A stretch of 11,447 bases of DNA, taken from contig OMSV01000154.1 in assembly GCA_900290385.1 (NCBI GenBank), positions 1 to 11,447 of the forward strand, written 5' to 3'. Below the pieces are notes generated by a model, which searched no databases, was not told the origin of the DNA, and saw only the letters and a list, made by a program, of their open reading frames with translations. Positions 1-5,802 of this stretch are shown here, piece by piece (within the stretch, counting starts at the first letter, position 1; each line of letters starts with the position of its first letter). A program made the translations under genes and the position numbers. The DNA is from Syntrophobacter sp. SbD2 (GTDB lineage: Bacteria; Desulfobacterota; Syntrophobacteria; Syntrophobacterales; Syntrophobacteraceae).

Positions 1-86
1 CAATGTGCTTCATGAACCGCCGTGTACGGAACCGTACGCACGGTGGTGTGGGAGGACGGGGGAAGCGACTCCCCCTCCTACCCGAT
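1..86 (+). mobile_element. Group II intron, 3' end (domains V and VI)
   Basis: The intron RNA folds here into its catalytic domain V and branch-point domain VI. The rest of the intron, and any maturase gene, lie before the window. Domain V: 16-24 pairs with 39-47, the two-base bulge CG is at 37-38, 25-28 pairs with 33-36, and the tetraloop GAAC is at 29-32. The conserved G-U wobble is G19-T44, so the catalytic triad is C18-G19-C20, the form known for group IIC introns. Domain VI: 50-52 pairs with 81-83, 53-56 with 76-79, and 58-63 with 70-75, leaving A80 bulged as the branch point. A80 is seven bases from a 3' end at GAT (84-86). Assignment to group II is strong. The IIC subclass is an inference from the triad alone. 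Confidence 0.87.
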
Positions 87-413
87 TGGAAGAACGCATG
101 TAATCTAGATCGTCCGTTTGACGAGACTAATTCCGTCTTCTTGGCTGAAGAACTATACGAGAAAGTTCGAGAAGCAGAAGAGGAGTGGAAGAAGATCGAC
201 CGAGACCTCCTAAAAATGATGGGTACCGATTGGGGATTTAAAGCACTTTTAGCCGGAAATCTCATAGTCAATGGGAATGCTGATTTTCTTGCGGCTGCGG
301 TCGGAATCGCTGCTGGTGTAAGTCTAATATTGTCAACCAGCCAGAGGCGCAGCTTTCCAAAGAAATTCCCAGCTGCTTTTTTCATGAAGTTGGGCCAAGG
401 TGGTAAATCGTAG
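87..413 (+). CDS. C-terminal exon of an intron-interrupted hypothetical protein (partial)
   Basis: The reading frame is open from the window edge through the intron end and on to TAG at 411-413. The 108 codons after the predicted splice point (first codon TGG at 87) read like protein. There is a charged helical stretch rich in Glu and Lys (AEELYEKVREAEEEWKKIDRD), then one hydrophobic segment (about codons 58-78, LAAAVGIAAGVSLIL), then a basic tail. There is no ATG between the intron end and the MMGTDW stretch and no good ribosome binding site, so this is probably the 3' part of a gene whose 5' part lies upstream of the intron. Base composition is lower in GC than the liv genes (for example 26/60 at 121-180 against 40/60 at 3121-3180), which hints at acquired DNA. 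I do not recognise the family. Splicing would be needed to make the whole protein. Confidence 0.5.
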   Translation, partial: WKNACNLDRPFDETNSVFLAEELYEKVREAEEEWKKIDRDLLKMMGTDWGFKALLAGNLIVNGNADFLAAAVGIAAGVSLILSTSQRRSFPKKFPAAFFMKLGQGGKS

Positions 414-430
414 CTAAAATTTCAAACATA

Positions 431-498
431 TCACTGCTCGCTGCTCGTTAAAATTCCTGCGTAGAGAGCGACCGGCTCGTTGCCACGAGCAGTGAGCA
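431..498. repeat. Heptamer-built inverted repeat (hairpin)
   Basis: The left arm has two copies of the 7-mer CTGCTCG at 434-440 and 441-447. The right arm ACGAGCAGTGAGCA (485-498) is its inverted counterpart. Bases 435-448 pair with 485-498 over 14 positions, with a single G-U pair (440/493) and otherwise Watson-Crick. The loop 449-484 contains GCTCGT (475-480), which can instead pair with 485-490, so the two folds exclude each other. The heptamer style resembles the elements at 5722-5787 and 8885-8923. Confidence 0.65.
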
Positions 499-542
499 CG
501 TCCGGAGCATATATGAAGAAGGAGAACCGACGCAGGAGGGAA

Positions 543-563
543 CTACCGAGGAATCCTCGGTAG
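543..563. repeat. Perfect 21-bp palindrome
   Basis: CTACCGAGGA (543-552) and TCCTCGGTAG (554-563) are exact inverse complements around a single A. The sequence after it is A-rich, not a T-run, so it does not look like a simple intrinsic terminator for the + strand. It could be an operator for a dimeric regulator of the liv operon, or an RNA hairpin (stem 543-550 with 556-563, 5-nt loop). Which of these is not decidable from sequence alone. Confidence 0.6.
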
Positions 564-578
564 ATCAAGAACAATTAC

Positions 579-608
579 TTGGAAAGCTGCCCCCCTATCT
601 GATATTTT
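579..608 (+). promoter_or_regulatory. livH: Weak sigma70-like promoter candidate for livH
   Basis: TTGGAA (579-584) and TATTTT (603-608) are separated by 18 bases. Each box matches the consensus at 4 of 6 positions. The site lies about 70 bases before the livH start and after the palindrome. This is a pattern match only. Confidence 0.25.
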
Positions 609-676
609 AGCGCGGCGGCTTTTACAGACATATCCGGGGCCTTTCACCTGAAACTCTGTTTTCCAAAGGGCGACTC

Positions 677-1606
677 TTGTTTTTAGAAACATTTTTCCAG
701 AACCTGCTTAACGCCCTGCAGTGGGGGAGTTTTTACGCCCTGATCGCTCTGGGCTATACGATGGTCTACGGGGTGCTGCTGCTGATCAACTTCGCCCACG
801 GGGACATATTCATGGTGGGGGCCTATACCGGTTTTTTTGTAGCCTCTCTTTTGCTCGGCCGCTATGCGTGGTTTTCGTCCGGACTCCCGCCGGCCCTTAT
901 TTTCGGCCTGACCGTGATGATCACCATGATAATTACATCGGGAGTCGGCGTCGCGATCGAGCGGGTTGCCTACCGTCCCCTGCGGCGCAAGGGCGCATCG
1001 CGTCTATATGTCGTAATTACGGCCCTGATGTGCGGGCTGATCCTTGAGAACGGCAATCTGGCCATTCTTGGAGCCAGCCGCCGCAGCTTTCCCCAGCTTT
1101 TTTCAAATGAGGTTCATAACGTCGCAGGGATAACTTTCACCAACATCAAAATACTGGTGATCCTCACCACAGTTCTGGTTTTCGTTCTGATCGAGACAAT
1201 AGTGCGAAAGACCAGGATCGGAATGGCGATGCGCGCCATCTCCTACGACAGGATGGCCGTGCCGTTGATGGGCATTCCGCTGGATACGGTCATCGTGTTC
1301 ACTTTTGTCCTGGGATCTTCAATGGCGGCCCTTGCAGGAGTGCTTTTCGCCACCGCCTACCCGGTGCTCGACCCCTATATGGGGGCGCTCGTTGGCTGGA
1401 AGGCCTTCATTGCGGCGGTTTTGGGCGGGATTGGGGAAATACGCGGCGCCATTGCGGGGGGATTTCTTCTCGGTTTCGTTGAAATATTCGTTGCAGCTTT
1501 CTTTCCATCGACTCTGCGCGATCTTATTGCTTTCAGCATTCTGCTGGTATTCCTCAGCATAAAGCCCACAGGAATTTTCGGTGTGGCAAGGGCCACAAAG
1601 ATTTAG
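677..1606 (+). CDS. livH: Branched-chain amino acid ABC transporter permease LivH
   Basis: This is one of the two inner-membrane permeases of the LIV-type (HAAT family) importer for leucine, isoleucine, valine or related substrates. The protein is 309 aa, a normal LivH length, with several hydrophobic spans throughout. The N-terminal region NALQWGSFYALIALGYTMVYG followed by LLINFAHGD is a LivH hallmark. The cytoplasmic coupling loop, which docks on the ATPases, is RKTRIGMAMRAISYDRMAVPLMGI. The start is TTG at 677. I chose it because AAGGG (666-670) lies a suitable distance upstream and because the family's N-terminus begins at this point. livM follows after 6 bases, so the two are surely co-transcribed. 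No livJ/livK binding-protein gene is visible. It is either upstream of the intron or elsewhere. Confidence 0.93.
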   Translation: MFLETFFQNLLNALQWGSFYALIALGYTMVYGVLLLINFAHGDIFMVGAYTGFFVASLLLGRYAWFSSGLPPALIFGLTVMITMIITSGVGVAIERVAYRPLRRKGASRLYVVITALMCGLILENGNLAILGASRRSFPQLFSNEVHNVAGITFTNIKILVILTTVLVFVLIETIVRKTRIGMAMRAISYDRMAVPLMGIPLDTVIVFTFVLGSSMAALAGVLFATAYPVLDPYMGALVGWKAFIAAVLGGIGEIRGAIAGGFLLGFVEIFVAAFFPSTLRDLIAFSILLVFLSIKPTGIFGVARATKI

Positions 1607-1612
1607 GCAGCT

Positions 1613-2638
1613 ATGCGCAATTACAGCTCCGTTCTATCCTACACGACACTTTGCGCTCTTGGTGTGCTCGCCACCAAACTCGGCATTTTGAACGCATACA
1701 TGCAGCTCGTTCTGATGTATGCCGGGATAAATATAATCCTGTCAACTTCGCTCAACCTGGTGAACGGGTACATGGGCGAATTCTCGGTGGGGCATGCCGG
1801 ATTCATGGCCGTGGGGGCCTATGTCACCTCGATTCTAAATGTTATGCTGTTCACGAGCAGCTCGACATTCGGGCCGCCCCTGCTTTCCCCTTCCAGCGCA
1901 ATTTATCTTTTCCCGGTTACCCTCATTGCCGGCGGCGTTGCAGCGGCCCTTGCAGGGCTGCTCGTCGCGGTGCCCTCTTTCAAGACGCGGGGCGACTACC
2001 TTGCGATCATAACCCTGGCCGTTAACTATATCGTCAAAAGCTCTATAGAGAACATCCAGCCGATAGGCGGCGCGCGCGGTTTCATGGGCATGCGCAACGT
2101 GATCGATTCAATGGAAAAAGTTTTAAATCTTCCATGGACCATGATCTGGGTCTTCATATCGGTTGGAGTGACTGTTTGGATAATCCATAGACTTGTAAAT
2201 TCGACTTACGGCAAAGGCATTGTCGCGCTCAGGGACGACGAAATTGCGGCCGAGATAATGGGCGTAAATACGAAGCGTATGAAGATAGTGGCTTTCATGC
2301 TCTCCTCGGGGTTAGCAGGAATAGCGGGGGGCCTGTTCGCGCACGTGCTGGGATATATAAACCCCGGAAGCTTCACTATCATGAAGTCGACCGAAGTGCT
2401 GGTTATGGTTTATCTCGGCGGAATGGGATCGTTAAGCGGCTCGGTGATCAGCGCGATTATCTTTACGCTTGCGCTCGAGGCGTTTCGGCCGCTCCAGGTC
2501 GTAAAATGGGTAGTGGTGCCGCTTCTGCTCATCCTTCTAATGATCTTCCGGACAGAGGGGATCATGGGACACAGGGAACTCACCGACATTTTCCCGAACC
2601 TGCGCAGGTGGTTTGCGCCCAGAGAAGGGCGGCCGTAA
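1613..2638 (+). CDS. livM: Branched-chain amino acid ABC transporter permease LivM
   Basis: This is the second membrane permease of the LIV importer and pairs with LivH. At 341 aa with multiple hydrophobic spans it has the usual LivM length. Family landmarks are NLVNGYMGEFSVGHAGFMAVGAY, the segment PSFKTRGDYLAIITLAVN, and the ATPase-coupling loop GKGIVALRDDEIAAEIMGVN followed by SSGLAGIAGGLFAH. The ATG at 1613 fits the family start, although the ribosome binding site is weak, which is common for tightly coupled genes. The TAA at 2636-2638 is one base before the livG ATG. Confidence 0.93.
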   Translation: MRNYSSVLSYTTLCALGVLATKLGILNAYMQLVLMYAGINIILSTSLNLVNGYMGEFSVGHAGFMAVGAYVTSILNVMLFTSSSTFGPPLLSPSSAIYLFPVTLIAGGVAAALAGLLVAVPSFKTRGDYLAIITLAVNYIVKSSIENIQPIGGARGFMGMRNVIDSMEKVLNLPWTMIWVFISVGVTVWIIHRLVNSTYGKGIVALRDDEIAAEIMGVNTKRMKIVAFMLSSGLAGIAGGLFAHVLGYINPGSFTIMKSTEVLVMVYLGGMGSLSGSVISAIIFTLALEAFRPLQVVKWVVVPLLLILLMIFRTEGIMGHRELTDIFPNLRRWFAPREGRP

Positions 2639-2639
2639 A

Positions 2640-3425
2640 ATGGCTCTTCTTGAAATAAAACACCTGACGCACTTTTTCGGCGGTCTGAGGGCGGTATACG
2701 ATCTTAACCTGACCCTGCAGGGCGGTGAGCTGATGGGCCTCATAGGCCCTAACGGGGCCGGCAAGACGACCGTCTTCAATATGGTGAGCGGTTTTTACCG
2801 TCCATCGGAAGGTCAAATCCGATTTCTGGACCACGATTTAGGCGGCCTGCGGCCCCACCAGGTTACGGCCCTGGGAATAGCGCGCACGTTCCAGAGTATC
2901 CGCCTTTGGAACAGCCTGAGCGTTTTCGAAAACATTTGTGTCTCTCAGCATCATCAGCTCGGTTACGGGTTTTTACAATCGGTGTTGCGCACCCCAGGGT
3001 CAGTAAGAAGCGAGCGGCGGGTCAAAAAGAGGGCTGAGGAACTCATGGATTTGCTGGGGCTTCGGGCATACGCGCTCGAATTTCCCAAAAACCTCCCCTA
3101 CGGGCTTCAGCGGCGTGTGGAAATTGGCCGCGCCCTGTCGCTTCAGCCCAGGCTCCTTCTGCTCGATGAACCGGCCGCCGGCATGAACCCTGGTGAAGTC
3201 GGCGGGCTCATAGAAATGATCCGGTGGATTCGGGACGAATTCAAGCTGACGATCTTGTTGATAGAGCACCAGATGCGGGTGGTGATGAACGTCTGCGAGA
3301 ACATGAAAGTACTGGATTTCGGCGAAACGATCGCCGAGGGCCGGCCTGATGAAATCAGGGCTAACCGCCGCGTCATTGAGGCCTATCTGGGAGAAGAAGG
3401 ACCGGTCCATGCTCGAGGTAGTTGA
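2640..3425 (+). CDS. livG: Branched-chain amino acid ABC transporter ATP-binding protein LivG
   Basis: LivG is one of the two cytoplasmic ATPases that power the LIV importer. It is 261 aa from the ATG at 2640. An in-frame start at 2613 would add nine residues inside the livM end, and I reject it because MALLEIKHLTHFFGG is the family N-terminus. Motifs: Walker A GPNGAGKTT at residues 36-44; the LivG-type signature LPYGLQRR near residues 152-159, in place of classical LSGGQ; Walker B LLLLDEP with D176 and E177; switch histidine H210 in LLIEHQM. The typical LivG region GIARTFQSIRLW is present. The stop overlaps the livF start by 17 bases, so translation is coupled. Confidence 0.94.
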   Translation: MALLEIKHLTHFFGGLRAVYDLNLTLQGGELMGLIGPNGAGKTTVFNMVSGFYRPSEGQIRFLDHDLGGLRPHQVTALGIARTFQSIRLWNSLSVFENICVSQHHQLGYGFLQSVLRTPGSVRSERRVKKRAEELMDLLGLRAYALEFPKNLPYGLQRRVEIGRALSLQPRLLLLDEPAAGMNPGEVGGLIEMIRWIRDEFKLTILLIEHQMRVVMNVCENMKVLDFGETIAEGRPDEIRANRRVIEAYLGEEGPVHARGS

Positions 3426-4128
3426 TCTTCACGTCAAATACGGAAACATCGAGGTGCTGCACGGGATATCCTTTCGTGTAGAAGAGGGTGAGATAGTCGC
3501 GCTGCTTGGCGCCAACGGCGCCGGTAAATCCACCACTCTTATGAGCATCATGCGTCTTGGGCCCCCCGAAGGACCCCAGGTGAGCAAAGGTGAAATAAAA
3601 TTCAACGGGACCGACCTTCTGCCGGTCCCCGCCCACACCCTTGTATCAAAGTACGGAATCGGCCTTGTGCCGGAGGGCAGGCATATTTTCGGAAACCTCA
3701 CGGTCTTTGAAAACCTGAAGCTGGCAACGTTTGCAAGAAATGACCGGGAGCAGATTCAAAGGGACTACGAACGTGTTTTTGCGCTCTTTCCGCGCCTGGC
3801 CGACCGCAAATCTCAAAGAGGAGATCTGCTGAGCGGCGGCGAGCAGCAGATGCTCGCAGTCGGGCGGGCTTTTATGAGCGGCGCCGGATTCGTCCTGCTT
3901 GATGAGCCTTCGATGGGACTGTCGCCTCTTCTTATGGTCGAACTTTTTCGGGTGCTAAAGAAACTGAACGAGAGCGGCACAACCATTTTAGTTGTAGAAC
4001 AAAACGCACGAATCGCGTTAAAGTACGCAAATCGGGCTTATGTTCTGGAAGCAGGCAGAATAGTGCTCGAAGGCCAATCGCAGGCGTTGTCGGAAAATCC
4101 CGAGGTTCAGAAAGCATATCTGGGGTGA
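3409..4128 (+). CDS. livF: Branched-chain amino acid ABC transporter ATP-binding protein LivF
   Basis: LivF is the second ATPase and the likely partner of LivG in the nucleotide-binding dimer. The protein is 239 aa from the ATG at 3409, which has AAGGA at 3397-3401 with a 7-base spacer. A longer in-frame start at 3349 lies deep inside livG and has no support. Motifs: Walker A GANGAGKST at 34-42, signature LLSGGEQQ at 140-147, Walker B VLLDEPSMGLSP with D165 and E166, then VVEQNA in place of the usual switch histidine, as is usual for LivF. The gene ends 6 bases before serA. Confidence 0.94.
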   Translation: MLEVVDLHVKYGNIEVLHGISFRVEEGEIVALLGANGAGKSTTLMSIMRLGPPEGPQVSKGEIKFNGTDLLPVPAHTLVSKYGIGLVPEGRHIFGNLTVFENLKLATFARNDREQIQRDYERVFALFPRLADRKSQRGDLLSGGEQQMLAVGRAFMSGAGFVLLDEPSMGLSPLLMVELFRVLKKLNESGTTILVVEQNARIALKYANRAYVLEAGRIVLEGQSQALSENPEVQKAYLG

Positions 4129-4134
4129 GTTTAA

Positions 4135-5721
4135 ATGATGAAAATACTAATTTGCGACGGACTCGATAAAAGCGGTCTGGAGATTTTGCGCTCGGCCGAA
4201 GGGGTTGAGGCGGATACGCCCGAGGGGCTTGGCGCGGCTGAAATCAAGGCTATTTTGCCCGAATACGACGCCATGATCGTGCGCAGCCGCACCGGGGTTA
4301 CAGCCGATCTGATCGAAAGCTCTCAGCGGCTCAAAGTGGTCGGCAGGGCAGGCACGGGCGTGGACAATATAGACGTCGAAGCAGCCAGCGCGCGGGGGAT
4401 CCTGGTCATGAACACTCCGGGGGCAAACGCCATGGCCGCCGCCGAGCATACCCTGGCATTGATGCTCGCACTTGCGCGGCACATTCCGCAAGCGACCGGG
4501 TCTATGCGTAATGGGCTGTGGGAAAAGAAGAAATTTGTCGGCACCGAGCTTTATCACCAGACCCTGGGCATTGTGGGTCTTGGGATGGTAGGCTCGATTG
4601 TCGCCGACCGCGCCCTTGCAATGAAAATGAGGGTCCTTGTCCATGATCCGCACATTGTGCCGGAGATGGCGGCGGTTTTGGGCGCCGAGTATGTCTCACT
4701 TGACGATCTGCTTGCCGGATCGGATTTCATTACCCTGCACACGCCCCTGAACGAGGAGACCCATTGGATACTGAACCGGCAGACCCTGGCAAAGACCAAA
4801 CCCGGCATGCGCATTATCAACTGCGCACGCGGCGGGCTCATAGATGAGCAAGCCCTGAGCGAGTTTCTCTCCAAGGGGCATGTGGCTGGGGCCGCGCTCG
4901 ATGTTTTCGAAAAAGAGCCTCCCACCGGGAGTCCTTTGCTCGATATGCCCAACGTTATTTTTACCCCTCACCTTGGGGCCTCCAGCCTGCAAGCGCAGGA
5001 AAACGTCTCTCTGGAAATCGCCTCCCAGATTCTGGACTACCTGCAGCGCGGTCTGATTCGAAACGCCATCAACTTCCCGTCGATCAGCATGAAGGACTAC
5101 GACAAACTGCGTCCATACCTGCTGCTGGCCGAGCGGCTCGGCAATCTCCAGGGGCAGCTTTGCAGGGCGGTGCAAAAGCTCGAGATCACCTATGCGGGCT
5201 CGGACCTCCAGGAGGTCCCAACTCAGCCCCTTACTCAGACCGTAATCAAGGGGCTGCTCGACCCTATCATGGCCGAAAAGGTGAACCTGATAAACGCGCC
5301 TCTTATTCTCAAACAACGCCGGATAGAGCTTACAGCGTCCACGACTTCCCAGTCGAGGGGTTATACCGGCGAGATCACAGTAAAGGTGAAGGGGTGTGGA
5401 AAAGAGGAATATTCCGCCTCGGGAGCGGTCTTTCCGGGACAGGAGGTCCGGCTCGTTCGGCTGAACGACTATATGCTGGAGGCGGAACTGGAAGGAATCA
5501 ACCTCATTATCCAAAACCTGGACAAACCTGGGACCATCGGCCACATTGGGACGACGCTCGGGAATTTCAGCGTGAATATCGCCAACATGCATCTCGCCCG
5601 CAGCCGTGAAAGGGACAGGGCAATCGCTATAGTACGGCTCGACAACGAAGCTCCCATGGAGGCGCAGGAAATCCTTCGAACGCACCCAAGCATTATTTCC
5701 GTGCAGCAGGTGAAGCTGTAG
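4135..5721 (+). CDS. serA: D-3-phosphoglycerate dehydrogenase (long form with ACT domain)
   Basis: SerA oxidises 3-phosphoglycerate to 3-phosphohydroxypyruvate with NAD, the first step of serine synthesis, in the cytosol. The product is 528 aa, the long form with an extra intervening domain between the catalytic core and the C-terminal ACT domain. The dinucleotide-binding motif GLGMVG is at 148-153. The catalytic Arg/Glu/His are R232 (NCARGG), E261 (DVFEKEP) and H279 (TPHLGAS); their spacing of 29 and 47 from the Arg matches the human enzyme as I recall it. The ACT domain spans about 456-528 and probably senses L-serine. GGGGTGA (about 4121-4127) could serve as ribosome binding site. ATG 4138 is an equally possible start. 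The 6-base gap after livF places it in the liv operon. Confidence 0.93.
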   Translation: MMKILICDGLDKSGLEILRSAEGVEADTPEGLGAAEIKAILPEYDAMIVRSRTGVTADLIESSQRLKVVGRAGTGVDNIDVEAASARGILVMNTPGANAMAAAEHTLALMLALARHIPQATGSMRNGLWEKKKFVGTELYHQTLGIVGLGMVGSIVADRALAMKMRVLVHDPHIVPEMAAVLGAEYVSLDDLLAGSDFITLHTPLNEETHWILNRQTLAKTKPGMRIINCARGGLIDEQALSEFLSKGHVAGAALDVFEKEPPTGSPLLDMPNVIFTPHLGASSLQAQENVSLEIASQILDYLQRGLIRNAINFPSISMKDYDKLRPYLLLAERLGNLQGQLCRAVQKLEITYAGSDLQEVPTQPLTQTVIKGLLDPIMAEKVNLINAPLILKQRRIELTASTTSQSRGYTGEITVKVKGCGKEEYSASGAVFPGQEVRLVRLNDYMLEAELEGINLIIQNLDKPGTIGHIGTTLGNFSVNIANMHLARSRERDRAIAIVRLDNEAPMEAQEILRTHPSIISVQQVKL

Positions 5722-5787
5722 AACAGTGAACAGTGAACAGTGAATAGTGAACAGAAAGGGAGTCTAATTTTCTGCTCACCGCTCACT
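5722..5787. repeat. 7-bp tandem repeat with inverted partner
   Basis: Directly after the serA stop there are three exact AACAGTG units (5722-5742), one AATAGTG (5743-5749) and a partial unit AACAG (5750-5754). After an 18-nt loop, CTGCTCACCGCTCACT (5772-5787) pairs with 5739-5754 at 13 of 16 positions, counting one G-U. The array therefore forms an imperfect hairpin between serA and the helicase gene. It has the same heptamer style as the elements at 431-498 and 8885-8923. Confidence 0.75.
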
Positions 5788-5802
5788 GAGTTGAGTTTTC
5801 GG

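Larger units (their letters stand above)
414..676. other. Non-coding leader region before livH
   Basis: I see no gene in these 263 bases. They hold a 14-bp imperfect inverted repeat (435-448 with 485-498), a smaller competing hairpin (475-480 with 485-490), a 21-bp perfect palindrome (543-563) and a weak sigma70-like promoter candidate near 579-608. The stretch separates the intron-bearing segment from the liv operon, so the operon's own promoter probably lies here or before it. Confidence 0.6.

Noticed and set aside
455..537. 8-base complementarity TCCTGCGT (455-462) with ACGCAGGA (530-537), which would form a pseudoknot with the 431-498 hairpin
   Set aside because: An 8-base match in a gap this size is expected about once by chance, so it is not enough to claim a structured RNA.
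4696..5685. Long open frame on the minus strand (329 codons) opposite serA
   Set aside because: It lies entirely opposite a clearly conserved SerA, has no recognisable domains, and is explained by the codon pattern of the GC-rich + strand gene.
5740..5802. GTG start at 5740 for the helicase
   Set aside because: The codon lies inside the AACAGTG tandem array and the added 21 residues do not resemble the family N-terminus. ATG 5803 fits better.
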